The notes beneath the pieces were generated by a model, which searched no databases, was not told the origin of the DNA, and worked only from the letters and a program-made list of their open reading frames with translations. A DNA stretch of 64,000 nucleotides from Alphaproteobacteria bacterium (GTDB taxonomy: Bacteria > Pseudomonadota > Alphaproteobacteria > Rhizobiales > Xanthobacteraceae). Location: positions 2,542,001 to 2,606,000 of the forward strand of contig JBBCGH010000001.1 in the NCBI GenBank assembly GCA_037200445.1, written 5' to 3'. Positions 42,776-51,250 of the stretch are shown one piece after another; within the stretch, counting starts at the first letter, position 1; each line of letters opens with the position of its first letter. The translations under genes were made by a program, and so were the position numbers.

Positions 42776-43060
42776 TTACTGCGGGTTCGGTGCCGGTGCG
42801 GCCGGCGGCGTCGTGGCGGGCGGCGCGACTGACGGTGCCGCAGGTGGCGTGGGTGCCGGCGCGCTCTGCGTCGGCGTGTTGTTGCTCGCGGTGCGCATGG
42901 TGTCGCCGTTGTAGGTCACGACGAAGTAGCCGCCGATGATCAGGATCGCCGCGATGATGATCGCGGGCACCGCGAAGCTCGCATCGTCATTGGTGGCTGG
43001 CGGATATCCCAAGCCGTCGATGTCCCGCCGGCGTTCGAGGTCTGGACGATCGTCCATCAT
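42776..43060 (-). CDS. Small single-pass membrane protein with Pro-rich tail
   Basis: 94 residues. A polar N-terminus (MMDDRPDLERRRDIDGLGYP) is followed by the membrane segment FAVPAIIIAAILIIGGYFVV (about 29-48) and an Ala/Pro/Thr-rich tail (PTQSAPAPTPPAAPSVAPPA). Small proteins of this pattern are common in Bradyrhizobium-like genomes. Function unknown. Confidence 0.7.
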   Translation of the reverse strand: MMDDRPDLERRRDIDGLGYPPATNDDASFAVPAIIIAAILIIGGYFVVTYNGDTMRTASNNTPTQSAPAPTPPAAPSVAPPATTPPAAPAPNPQ

Positions 43061-43256
43061 GGAATGCCTCCTTGGCTCGACCTTCGTGGCTCAAGAACGC
43101 CTCAACGGCCCGGAAGGTCCGGATGGAACCCGCATGTGTGCGTCGAAACGGGAAAAGCTCGCGAATCGGGAAAAGCCCCGAGCCGTCGCGCCGAAACTTG
43201 CGCAAAACCGGGAGGTGACGGGGCGAAAATCGCCCGCTATATAGCCCGCTCTGCCT

Positions 43257-43333
43257 AGGAGTGTAGCTCAACTGGCTAGAGCACCGGTCTCCAAAACCGG
43301 GGGTTGGGGGTTCGAGTCCCTCCACTCCTGCCA
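43257..43333 (+). tRNA. tRNA-Trp (anticodon CCA)
   Basis: 77 nt. The acceptor is AGGAGTG / CACTCCT, the anticodon stem CCGGT / ACCGG with loop CTCCAAA, and the T-arm GGGGGTTCGAGTCCCTC. The discriminator G is followed by an encoded CCA. In related genomes this tRNA directly precedes secE; here about 6.9 kb intervene. A small inverted repeat CCTGCCA-GT-GGCAGG overlaps its 3' end. Confidence 0.97.
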
Positions 43334-43403
43334 GTGGCAGGGGCTCGCAGCCAATATGGCCGCGCACTAGATTGGTTCCTGCTGTCGAAGTCAGGGGGCC
43401 GCC

Positions 43404-44399
43404 ATGGGACTTCCGCGCCGCAACGTCCTCAAGCTCGCCACCGCTGCTGTCGCACTGCCCGCACTCCCGCGCGCCGCATTCGCGCAAGCCGCGTATCCAT
43501 CGAAGCCGATCACCATCGTGGTGCCCTATGCGGCGGGCGGGCCGACCGACACCATCGCGCGCATCCTGGCCGAACGGCTGCGCGTCTCGCTCGGCCAAAC
43601 CCTCATCATCGAGAACACCACCGGCGCCGGCGGCACCATCGGGGTCGGGCGCGTCGTGCGTGCGGCGCCCGACGGCTACACCATCGGCATCGGCCAGAAC
43701 GGGTCGCACGTCGTCACCGGCGCCACCTATCAAAGGCTGCCGTATGATCTTCTGAACGACCTGCAGCCGCTGACGCTGCTGACCGACGCGCCGTTTTTCC
43801 TCGCCGCGCGGAAAACGTTTCCGGCCGACGATCTCAAGGGCCTGATCGCCTGGATGAAGGCCAATCCCGGGCAGATCATCTTTGCCAACGGCGGCAATGG
43901 CAGCATCACGCACATCAGCGGCTTGCTGTTCATGGACCTGACCGGGACGACCGGACAGGTCGTGCCTTATCGCGGCAACGCGCCGGCGATGCAGGATGTC
44001 GTGGCAGGGCAGGTCGACATCATGATCGCCGATCCGGTCACCGGCGTGCCGCAGGCGCGCGGCGGCAGCATCAAGGCCTATGCGGTCACCGCGAACAAGC
44101 GGCTTTCGACCGCGCCGGAAATCCCGACGGTCGACGAGGCCGGATTGCCCGGCTACTACGTCTCGCTCTGGCATGGGCTGTGGATGCCGAAGGGCACGCC
44201 GCAGCCAATCATGGACAAGCTCAACGCGGCCGTGGCCGAAGCGCTCGCCGATCCGACGGTTCAGGGCAAGCTTGCCTCGATCGGACAGGACATTTTCTCC
44301 GCCGACCGGCAGACCCCGCAGGGGCTTGATGCGCATCAGCGGGCCGAGATCGCCAAATGGTGGCCGCTGATCAAGGCGGCCGAGATCAAGGTGGAGTAG
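43404..44399 (+). CDS. Bug/TctC-family solute-binding protein
   Basis: 331 residues. The signal MGLPRRNVLKLATAAVALPA carries a twin-arginine-like RR. Core motifs: AYPSKPITIVVPYAAGGPTD, then IIENTTGAGGTIGVGRVVRA and APDGYTIGIGQNGSHVVTG. VSLWHGLWMPKGTPQPIMDK is the usual hinge. It binds an unknown carboxylate. It is transcribed alone after tRNA-Trp. A 40-bp fragment nearly identical to its 3' third lies at 45717-45756. Confidence 0.92.
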   Translation: MGLPRRNVLKLATAAVALPALPRAAFAQAAYPSKPITIVVPYAAGGPTDTIARILAERLRVSLGQTLIIENTTGAGGTIGVGRVVRAAPDGYTIGIGQNGSHVVTGATYQRLPYDLLNDLQPLTLLTDAPFFLAARKTFPADDLKGLIAWMKANPGQIIFANGGNGSITHISGLLFMDLTGTTGQVVPYRGNAPAMQDVVAGQVDIMIADPVTGVPQARGGSIKAYAVTANKRLSTAPEIPTVDEAGLPGYYVSLWHGLWMPKGTPQPIMDKLNAAVAEALADPTVQGKLASIGQDIFSADRQTPQGLDAHQRAEIAKWWPLIKAAEIKVE

Positions 44400-44646
44400 G
44401 GGGCGGCGGGCACTGTTACGCTCGCAAGATGGCCGCCGCAGATCAAGCGATGCCATGATCTGCAAAATCTCCAGAGAATCTCCAGAAGAATAACGACGCT
44501 CTGAAGCCTGCCTTCAAGCAAGCGGCTCCGCGCTTCTCTAGATAGTTCACCAACGGCACACCTGTCGGCCCGGGCGTTCTGTGGCCGGCGGACGAAGACA
44601 TTTTTCGATCGTGCCTGGTTGATTTGAGAAGCGAAAGATTGCCGCA

Positions 44647-45675
44647 ATGACGACGTTTAAAAACCGGCCTGCGCCCGCACCGGGCGCAGGCCACACCACC
44701 CAAGCCACTCGCCGGACCATGCTGAGCGCCGCCCTCGGATGCGCGCGAACAGGCGCTGTGGCGCTGGCATTCATGGCGGTGTCCGGCGGTTTGCTCTGGG
44801 CCGCGCCGCCTGCTGACGACTTTGATGGCGCGGCGCGCCTCGAGGCGGCGGTCGAAGCGATCTCAACCCATCCGCGCGTCAAGGACGTGCCGCGGGACAG
44901 ACTCAAGGCGACGACCGAGTTCGCGGTCGGAAACGTGCTGTTCGTGCTGCTGCACGAGGCGGCGCACGGGCTGATCTCCGACCTCGGGCTGCCGGTGCTG
45001 GGCCGCGAAGAGGACGCGGCCGACCAGTTTGCGACCGTCACGATGCTCGACATGAAGACCGAGTTCACACATCGCACGCTGGTCAACTCGGCGAAGGCCT
45101 GGTTGATCAGCGACCGGCGTGCCCGCGACGAAGGCGAGGCCGTTACCTACTACGACAATCACGGCCTCGACCTGCAGCGCGCCTACAACATCGTCTGCCT
45201 GATGGTCGGGTCGGACAACGACCGGTTCGAGGATCTCGCCAACGAGGTGAACCTGCCGGACGACCGGCAGGAGAGCTGCGCCTTCGATTACAGCAATGCC
45301 CAATGGTCCTGGGAGCAGGCGCTCAAGCCCCACCGGCGCGCGCCGGACCAGGAGCGCACGAAATACGAGATCATCTACGGCAAGGCTGAGGGAACGTTTG
45401 ACTTGTTCGAAAAAGTCGCCCGCGAGACCGGAATCATGAAGCGTGTCGTCGACCGCCTGGTCGACCTCTATGTCTGGAAGAAGCCGTTCACCATCGAGCT
45501 GCTGACCTGCGGCAGTTCGGGCGCGAAATGGGTCGGGTCCGATCACAAGATCACCCTGTGCTACGAGCTCGCCGAGGAGTTCGTGCAGCTCTACAAGCTG
45601 CATGGCGAGGATCCGCTGGCGAGCCTGAGCCCGGCCGCCGGAAGCCGGTTGGGCGGGCAGTTGGGCTTCCGGTAA
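44647..45675 (+). CDS. DUF4344-family exported metallopeptidase-like protein
   Basis: 342 residues. A basic N-terminus with RRTMLSAALG and a hydrophobic stretch (to about residue 52) act as signal or anchor. The zinc-protease motif H-E-x-x-H is at residues 103-107 (LLHEAAHGLI), and a probable third ligand lies in GREEDAADQFAT (Glu121 or 122). CGSSGAKWVGSDHKITLCYE is characteristic of DUF4344. It is probably a periplasmic zinc peptidase. The substrate is unknown. Confidence 0.85.
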   Translation: MTTFKNRPAPAPGAGHTTQATRRTMLSAALGCARTGAVALAFMAVSGGLLWAAPPADDFDGAARLEAAVEAISTHPRVKDVPRDRLKATTEFAVGNVLFVLLHEAAHGLISDLGLPVLGREEDAADQFATVTMLDMKTEFTHRTLVNSAKAWLISDRRARDEGEAVTYYDNHGLDLQRAYNIVCLMVGSDNDRFEDLANEVNLPDDRQESCAFDYSNAQWSWEQALKPHRRAPDQERTKYEIIYGKAEGTFDLFEKVARETGIMKRVVDRLVDLYVWKKPFTIELLTCGSSGAKWVGSDHKITLCYELAEEFVQLYKLHGEDPLASLSPAAGSRLGGQLGFR

Positions 45676-45716
45676 GCGGGGCGTAATGTTGGCGAGGCGC
45701 GGCGCGGGCGCGCGGC

Positions 45717-45756
45717 GGCATGGATTGTGGATGCCCAAGGGCATGCCGCTGCCGAT
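45717..45756 (+). pseudogene. Short remnant of a tctC gene
   Basis: The frame reads HGLWMPKGMPLPMV, close to HGLWMPKGTPQPIM in the TctC protein at 43404-44399. The DNA matches at most positions over about 40 bp. Nothing on either side continues the similarity. It lies right before the end of the convergent racemase gene. Confidence 0.55.
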
Positions 45757-45758
45757 GG

Positions 45759-46850
45759 TCAGATCAGATGCAGACCGTTGGCGACAACTCGCTCACGCGA
45801 CGTCTCATGTTCCGCCAATCGATCCATGTCGATCGAGGGGGTGTAGCCAGACTTCAAAATCAGCTCGCCCGCTGAAAACAACAGCGGCTCCCTGAACAAC
45901 CGTTCCTTGGGCTTTAGGAATCCGTTGAACTCCCCGGCGTTTCGGATGGTCTGGCTCGCGATGCAGGCTTCCATCCAACAGCCCAATTCGCTTGAAAGCC
46001 CGTCGCCCAGCACCGGCTCCATGCCGCAGTCGCGCACGAGGTCGAGGCCTTGTCGCAGCAGGTCCAGGCCTCCGAACCGCTTCAGCTTCAGTTTGCAGAA
46101 GCCGACATTCCGGATGTCGGCGGCTCGCTTGATGTCGTCCAGTTCGCAGATCGGCTCATCCAGCATGATCGGTACGCTGGAGACCTTGGCAACATTGGCG
46201 TTCGCGTCCCAGTCTTCGGTGCGGCACGGCTGCTCGAATAGTTCGACGCCGGCGGGGTCGAGGGCACCGGCAAATCGGCACGCATCGCGCTCGGCGAACG
46301 CCCGATTGGCATCTATCCGGATCGTTGCGCGTCCATTGATGGCGCGCTGGATCAAGCGCACACGCGCCGTGTCGGCATCGGCATCCTTGCCGACCTTGAT
46401 CTTGAAGGTCCGAAAGCCATCCTGGAGCCGCCGTTCGACTTCCTCCTCAATGTCAGCCGGCGAAGAGCTGTTGAATGGCGTGAGCAGCGGAAGCCGAATG
46501 TCGCTTGCGATCTTCAGCGCCGGATGATCTTCGAGCATCTCGATGGCAGTCAACAATGCCGTGGCAGCAACCTTGCTGAAGCCCGCATTTGCCGAAATCA
46601 ATGCCTTCGCCTGCGCCGTATCCTTTGCGACGACCGCGGTGGCGTATTCGCGGCAGAACGACCATCCGCCTTCTCGCGTCTCGCTGCTCGAGCCAGGCGA
46701 GATATGTCCTTCGCCCCAGCCGGTCCGGCCGTCCGCGTCACGGACCTCGACAATGATTGGTTCGAATTCGTTGAAGGTCCGATACGAGAGCACGTACGGC
46801 CGGATCAACGGCAGCCGAACTGTCCGTATTGTGATCTCGCTGATCTTCAT
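45759..46850 (-). CDS. Enolase-superfamily enzyme (muconate lactonizing/racemase subgroup)
   Basis: The ATG at 46850 overlaps the TauD gene stop by 4 bp and gives 363 residues. Catalytic layout: Lys150-x-Lys152 in FRTFKIKVGKD, metal ligands Asp180 (RIDANRAF), Glu206 (LFEQPC) and Asp231 (MLDEPI), and a lysine near 255-257 (CKLKLKRFGG). This is the K-x-K ... K arrangement of the MLE subgroup (cycloisomerases, N-acylamino acid racemases, dipeptide epimerases). Substrate not predictable from sequence alone. Confidence 0.85.
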   Translation of the reverse strand: MKISEITIRTVRLPLIRPYVLSYRTFNEFEPIIVEVRDADGRTGWGEGHISPGSSSETREGGWSFCREYATAVVAKDTAQAKALISANAGFSKVAATALLTAIEMLEDHPALKIASDIRLPLLTPFNSSSPADIEEEVERRLQDGFRTFKIKVGKDADADTARVRLIQRAINGRATIRIDANRAFAERDACRFAGALDPAGVELFEQPCRTEDWDANANVAKVSSVPIMLDEPICELDDIKRAADIRNVGFCKLKLKRFGGLDLLRQGLDLVRDCGMEPVLGDGLSSELGCWMEACIASQTIRNAGEFNGFLKPKERLFREPLLFSAGELILKSGYTPSIDMDRLAEHETSRERVVANGLHLI

Positions 46851-47701
46851 GCAATTCGTTCGCTGCCCTTGATCTGGCTGCGGTGCATGATGCGACGGGA
46901 CTTCGGATCGAACGCATCGCGGCGATGCAAGACGGCAAGATTGTTCCACATCAGCACGTCGCCCACTTTCCATTCGTGGCACATCGTGAAGCGCGGTTGC
47001 GTTGCATGGGCCCACAGCGCGTCGAGCAATGCTTCGCTCTCCGCAACCCCAAGCCCGAGCACATAGGCGTTCGGCCGCCGGCCGAGAAACAATGCCTTGC
47101 GCCCGGAACCCGGTTCGGTGCGGATCAGCGGATGATGCGCGCCCACCACATCACGGACATCGGTGACAGGTTTGTAGCCCTTGCGGAGCATCCCAGCGCT
47201 ATTGGTGGAGGCGTCGTGCACCGCAATCTTGCCGGTGGCGTCCTTCTTCAGGTCGGCCGGCAAGGCCTCATAGGCGGCGAACATGTTCGCGAAATGCGTG
47301 TTGCCGCCGGTCGGCGGAATTTCCAGCGAATGAAGCATGGCCGCCTTGGGCGGCACTTCGACATAGGTCATGTCGGCATGCCAGACGGCCTCGCCATCGC
47401 CCAGATTCCCGATCGGCTTGCCGTCTTGCACGACATTGGAGATGACGTTGAGCTCCGGATGCTCCTTGTTGAAGGGCGCGCCATATGGATTGGGTCCGGG
47501 TGGATCGAGCTCGCCGAAGCGCCGGCTGAAGGCAATGAGCTGCGGGTCGGAGAGCTTTTGCGCGTGAAAAACGACGACCAACCGTTCGCTCCAGACTTTC
47601 TCGATGGCATCGACGTCACCTTGGGAGACGGGTTTTGAAAGATCGATGCCATCGATTTCCGCGCCGAGAGAAGCGCCAAGGTTCTTCATCGAGAGTGCCA
47701 C
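46847..47701 (-). CDS. TauD/TfdA-family alpha-ketoglutarate-dependent dioxygenase
   Basis: 284 residues from a GTG at 47701, with AAAGGAG 8 bases upstream. The iron triad is His108-x-Asp110 (AVWHADMTYVEVPP) and His259 (NLAVLHRRDAFD), with Arg270 for alpha-ketoglutarate (RRIMHRSQIKG). N-terminal LGAEIDGIDLSKPVS and VVVFHAQKLSDPQLIAFSRR fit the family. It oxidises an unknown substrate with loss of CO2 from alpha-ketoglutarate. It is coupled to the racemase gene. Confidence 0.93.
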   Translation of the reverse strand: MALSMKNLGASLGAEIDGIDLSKPVSQGDVDAIEKVWSERLVVVFHAQKLSDPQLIAFSRRFGELDPPGPNPYGAPFNKEHPELNVISNVVQDGKPIGNLGDGEAVWHADMTYVEVPPKAAMLHSLEIPPTGGNTHFANMFAAYEALPADLKKDATGKIAVHDASTNSAGMLRKGYKPVTDVRDVVGAHHPLIRTEPGSGRKALFLGRRPNAYVLGLGVAESEALLDALWAHATQPRFTMCHEWKVGDVLMWNNLAVLHRRDAFDPKSRRIMHRSQIKGSERIA

Positions 47702-47750
47702 TGCTGAGTCTCCTTTGACCGGATCGGCACGGAAACCGAATTGGCCTCAG

Positions 47751-48725
47751 TCAAAACTGAACGCCAATCGACTTGATGGGACCTTCCCATTTCTTGATTT
47801 CGTCCTCAACGAATTTGGCGAGATACTCCGACGATCTGCGCTCGGGGATGACCAGATCGGAGCCGACCATGTGGAGCCGCTCTTGCATGGATGGCGTGTC
47901 CATGGCGGCAAGCGCGGCACTCTGAAGTTTTTGCACGATTGCACCCGGGGTGCGCCTGGGCAGGAACAAGGCGTACCAGCTGGGCACGTCGAAGTCCGTC
48001 AGTCCTTGCTCATGTGCGGTCGCTAAATCCGGCATGCTCGGCGAGCGGTGCTTGCTCAAGACCGCAATCGCCTTGATCAGCTGGCCGGCGACCTGCGGCA
48101 TAGCCGTTGGAAGGCTTGGGCACTGGTAATCGACACGTCCCGCAAGGAGATCCTGCATTGCCTGCCCGCCACTGCGATACGGAACATGCGTGACATGAAC
48201 GCCGATCGCCGAATTCAGGATCTCGCAGGCGAGATGATTGGACCCTCCGAGCCCTGCTGAGCTGTATTGCATTTTCGACTGATTGGCTTTCGTGTACGCG
48301 ATGAATTCCTGCAAGTTGTTAGCTGGAAAATCCTTGCGCACGACCAGCACGAGCGACTGGTCAGTGATCAGAGCCACCGGAGCAAAATCGGTCAGGGCAT
48401 TGTAGAGCGGCTTTTTGTAAAGTGACTGATTCTGCGCGTGCGTGCCGACGTTGCCGAGTACGAATTGGTAGCCGTCAGCAGGCCCTTTTGCCACGCGGTT
48501 CGTGCCTGTCATGCCGCCCGCGCCACCGACGTTCTCGACAATGACCGGCTGGTGAAGCTGCGCGCTCAAGCCATCCGCCACGATGCGCGCGATCGCGTCA
48601 GTGGTTCCGCCCGCGCCGAACGGCGCAACCATGGTCATCGGCCGGTTCGGCCAATCCTCGGCGAAAACTGGCTCCGCGATGAGACCAGACGCTGAGATCA
48701 ACGCGACAGTAGCGAGCCGCTTCAT
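47751..48725 (-). CDS. Bug/TctC-family solute-binding protein
   Basis: 324 residues. The signal peptide ends EPVFAE, followed by DWPNRPMTMVAPFGAGGTTD, then VIVENVGGAGGMTGTNRVAK and ADGYQFVLGNVGTHAQNQS. It differs from the two other TctC proteins in the window and is the first gene of a three-gene unit with the TauD dioxygenase and racemase. The ligand is probably the substrate of those enzymes. It is divergent from a LysR regulator gene. Confidence 0.92.
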   Translation of the reverse strand: MKRLATVALISASGLIAEPVFAEDWPNRPMTMVAPFGAGGTTDAIARIVADGLSAQLHQPVIVENVGGAGGMTGTNRVAKGPADGYQFVLGNVGTHAQNQSLYKKPLYNALTDFAPVALITDQSLVLVVRKDFPANNLQEFIAYTKANQSKMQYSSAGLGGSNHLACEILNSAIGVHVTHVPYRSGGQAMQDLLAGRVDYQCPSLPTAMPQVAGQLIKAIAVLSKHRSPSMPDLATAHEQGLTDFDVPSWYALFLPRRTPGAIVQKLQSAALAAMDTPSMQERLHMVGSDLVIPERRSSEYLAKFVEDEIKKWEGPIKSIGVQF

Positions 48726-48875
48726 GGTTGCCTCCCGGTGAAAGATCGATCAGTTCAAATTGCAGTCACCCCGATTGCGGATGTTTGAATTGCATTCTCG
48801 TGGATGAACCATACTGCGGATGCTTCAAAATAAAATATGGACTGTTCTATATTCAGAAGATATTTTTCGTTGCTT
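48726..48875. promoter_or_regulatory. Divergent regulatory region for lysR and the tctC-tauD-racemase unit
   Basis: 150 bp, clearly more AT-rich than the surrounding DNA (about 48810-48870, ATATGGACTGTTCTATAT). That is the expected layout for a LysR-controlled divergent promoter, with candidate T-N11-A sites. No precise operator can be fixed by eye. Confidence 0.55.
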
Positions 48876-49812
48876 ATGGACACCCTCTTTCTCGAGAGCT
48901 TCGTGAGTGTAATCGACAATGGGTCGATCGCGGAGGCGGCGCGCCGCCTCAATCTCACCCCAGCGGCCGTCGCTCAGCGAATACGCATCCTCGAACGCGA
49001 AATCGGCGCGAACCTTCTCACGCGCTCGGGGCGCACCGTACAACCGACGGAGGCTGGGTCTGCGATCCTTGGCCGCGCACGAGAGCTGCTAAGCGATGTC
49101 CGCGATCTCAGATCGATTGCTACCAGCGACGAGATGTCAGGAGAGCTGCGCTTGGGCGCAATTGCGCCTGCGCTCTCCGGACTACTACCGGACGTTCTTG
49201 CCTTGCTGACTCGAAAATATCCACAGCTCGACATCTATGTCAGGCGCAGCACGTCAGCCGAAGCTTATCAAAGCGTGCTTGACGGCGACCTCGACGCCGC
49301 GATCATCATCGAGCCGCCGTTTGCGATTCCTAAATCTTGCGACTGGCGCGTTTTCCGCGAAGAGCCGCTCATAGTGTGGGCGCCGGCATCGGCGGCCGGC
49401 CGTGATGCGCACACGCTTTTGGCAAGCGAGCCGTTCATCAGATACGACCGCAACAACTGGACGGGGCGTCTGGTTGACCAATATCTGCGCCGCTTCGGTA
49501 TTCGGCCGAACGAACGCTTCGAGCTGGCCGGTCTCGAAGCGATTCGCCGCACTCGTGGATCGCGGGCTCGGCGTCTCACTCGTGCCGGACTGGAGGCCTT
49601 CCTGGCTTGACGGTCTTTCGCTTGCAAGGCTGCCCGTCCCGTATCGGCAATTCCCGCGCCGGATCGGGTTGATGTGGGCGCGAACTTCGCTTCGCGTTCG
49701 ATTGATTCATACTTTCATCGAGGAGGCCATGAGCGCACAGAACTCGGCTCCTGTGACAAGAGCGCGAGGTAAGAAAGAGGCAAGAACGCCTCGAGCTTCC
49801 CGCAAGCGATAG
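48876..49812 (+). pseudogene. LysR-family regulator with +1 frameshift in the effector domain
   Basis: The ATG at 48876 starts MDTLFLESFVSVIDNGSIAE and AARRLNLTPAAVAQRIRILE, a perfect LysR HTH. The effector domain continues to FELAGLEAI, where the frame breaks at about 49543-49548. One base later the frame reads AALVDRGLGVSLVPDWRPSW and ends at 49812, as expected for a roughly 311-residue regulator. It is divergent from the tctC-tauD-racemase unit, which it presumably controls. If the shift is real the truncated form keeps DNA binding and most of the first effector subdomain. Confidence 0.85.
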
Positions 49813-50266
49813 TGCTGACGCGTTTGCGGACGTCAGCTTTGGGGTCAAAGGGCGACGAAAACCGCTTCTAGCGCCAGGTTTGTTCTGCGACCAAAACCGG
49901 GCAGACTCCGGCTGCCTCTCCAGGCAACGAGGGCCGAGCTTGCGGCTATTCTTCGAGGCCCTCGCGGAGCCTGTCATCGGGCCGGCCCAAGCGGGCCGGA
50001 CCGCTTGGCTCGGGCATCTCAGGATGAGGTTTGGCAGTAAAGCCGCTTCGCCTCCCAACCCCTTGATTGCCCTCCCGGACTCCGACCTCGCTTGACGCCG
50101 CGGCGCCCCCGGACTAGGTAGCTGCCATCGCCAAGCGGCCCGGTGACGGACTTCCGCGGCGAACATACCCCAAAAAGGAAATGGTCGGTTCGTCCTTCAA
50201 GTTGGGCGCAACGAACCTATTTGGAACTCAGCGCGGCGTCGGCAGACAGCAGAGACTAGAAACGAA
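49813..50266. other. 454-bp region upstream of secE
   Basis: No convincing gene. It holds an imperfect palindromic repeat (49946-50029) and, nearer secE, an AT-richer stretch (about 50160-50230) that probably carries the secE-nusG promoter. The tRNA-Trp 3' end is not duplicated here. Confidence 0.5.
49946..50029. repeat. Imperfect palindrome of the CTTCGAGG...CAGGATGAGG type
   Basis: Contains CTATTCTTCGAGGC at one end and CTCAGGATGAGG at the other, with a central GGGCCGGCC/GGGCCGG inverted region. It is related to the element at 51143-51249. It resembles a widespread Bradyrhizobium-type repeat. Confidence 0.55.
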
Positions 50267-50464
50267 ATGGCGAAGCTGAATCCGTTCAAGTTCATGCAAG
50301 AGGTGCGCACGGAGGTGAACAAGGTCACCTGGCCCTCGCGCAAGGAAACCGGAATCACCACCGCGATGGTGTTCATCTTCGCGGCACTGGCGGCGGTGTT
50401 CTTCCTGCTCGCGGATCAGGTGATCCGCATGGCGGTCACGCTGGTGCTTGGAATCGGCATGTAA
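50267..50464 (+). CDS. secE: Preprotein translocase subunit SecE
   Basis: 65 residues. MAKLNPFKFMQEVRTEVNKV then TWPSRKETGITTAMVFIFAA is the conserved amphipathic helix (E-x-x-K-V-x-W-P-x-R-x-E) plus one membrane segment, as in the short SecE of non-enteric bacteria. It clamps SecY in the Sec channel. It is followed by nusG with a 71-bp palindrome between them. Confidence 0.97.
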   Translation: MAKLNPFKFMQEVRTEVNKVTWPSRKETGITTAMVFIFAALAAVFFLLADQVIRMAVTLVLGIGM

Positions 50465-50470
50465 TTTTCC

Positions 50471-50541
50471 AGCATGATCCCGAAAAGCATGTCCTCGACC
50501 CCGATCGGGGATGGGCACCGGTTTTCGGACAAGATCATGCT
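50471..50541. repeat. GCATGATC-family palindrome between secE and nusG (71 bp)
   Basis: AGCATGATCCCGAAAAGCAT at the left and TTTTCGGACAAGATCATGCT at the right, with inner GACCCCGATCGGGG. It sits inside a core operon, 7 bp after the secE stop and 24 bp before the nusG start. Confidence 0.85.
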
Positions 50542-50565
50542 CGATCGATAACCAGGAGATTTAAA

Positions 50566-51120
50566 GTGGTGGACACGGTCACGGAAACCAAGCCGAAGCG
50601 CTGGTACATCGTCCACGCCTATTCGAACTTCGAGAACAAGGTCGCGGACTCGATCAAGGATCAGGCCAAGCAGCGCGGCCTTGCGCATCTCTTCGACGAG
50701 GTGCTGGTGCCGAAGGAGAAGGTCGTCGAGGTCCGGCGCGGCCGCAAGGTCGATGCCGAGCGCAAGTTCTTCCCCGGCTATGTGCTGGTGAAGATGGACC
50801 TGACCGACGAGGCCTATCACCTGATCAAGAACACCCCGAAGGTCACGGGCTTTCTCGGCGCCGACAAGAAGCCGATGCCGATTTCGGACGCGGAGGCCCA
50901 GCGCATCCTCAATCAGGTCCAGGAAGGCATCGAGCGGCCGAAGCCCTCGATTTCGTTTGAGGTCGGCGAGCAGGTGCGCGTGTCCGACGGCCCGTTCGCC
51001 TCGTTCAACGGAACCGTGGAGGAGGTCGACGAGGGCCGCTCGCGCGTGAAGGTCGCGGTCTCGATCTTCGGCCGCGCCACGCCGGTCGAGCTCGAATTCG
51101 GACAGGTCGAGAAGCTCTGA
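50566..51120 (+). CDS. nusG: Transcription termination/antitermination protein NusG
   Basis: 184 residues from a GTG at 50566, with AGGAG upstream. The NGN domain has KRWYIVHAYSNFENKVADSI, then FFPGYVLVKMDLTDEAYHLI. The KOW domain has VGEQVRVSDGPFASFNGTVE and RSRVKVAVSIFGRATPVELE. It binds RNA polymerase and couples transcription with translation. Normally rplK follows directly; here a methyltransferase gene intervenes. Confidence 0.98.
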   Translation: MVDTVTETKPKRWYIVHAYSNFENKVADSIKDQAKQRGLAHLFDEVLVPKEKVVEVRRGRKVDAERKFFPGYVLVKMDLTDEAYHLIKNTPKVTGFLGADKKPMPISDAEAQRILNQVQEGIERPKPSISFEVGEQVRVSDGPFASFNGTVEEVDEGRSRVKVAVSIFGRATPVELEFGQVEKL

Positions 51121-51142
51121 GCGAGCGCCCGAGAAACTCCGC

Positions 51143-51249
51143 CCTCATCCCGAGGAGCATCGCGAAGCGGTGCGTCTCGAAGGATGGCGGCGCGCTCCCC
51201 GCTTGTGGCCATCCTTCGAGGCTCGCTGCGCTCGCGCCTGAGCATGAGG
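51143..51249. repeat. Imperfect palindrome directly before the methyltransferase gene (107 bp)
   Basis: CCTCATCCCGAGGAGC at the left and GCGCCTGAGCATGAGG at the right; inside, TCTCGAAGGATGG pairs with CCATCCTTCGAGG. It is the same family as 49946-50029. It ends one base before the GTG start of the next gene, so no ordinary ribosome-binding site can be seen apart from AGCATGAGGT. Confidence 0.7.
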
Positions 51250-51250
51250 T

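Noticed and set aside
43257-50266. tRNA-Trp as integration site of a classical genomic island
   Set aside because: No duplicate of the tRNA 3' end was found before secE and no integrase gene is present.
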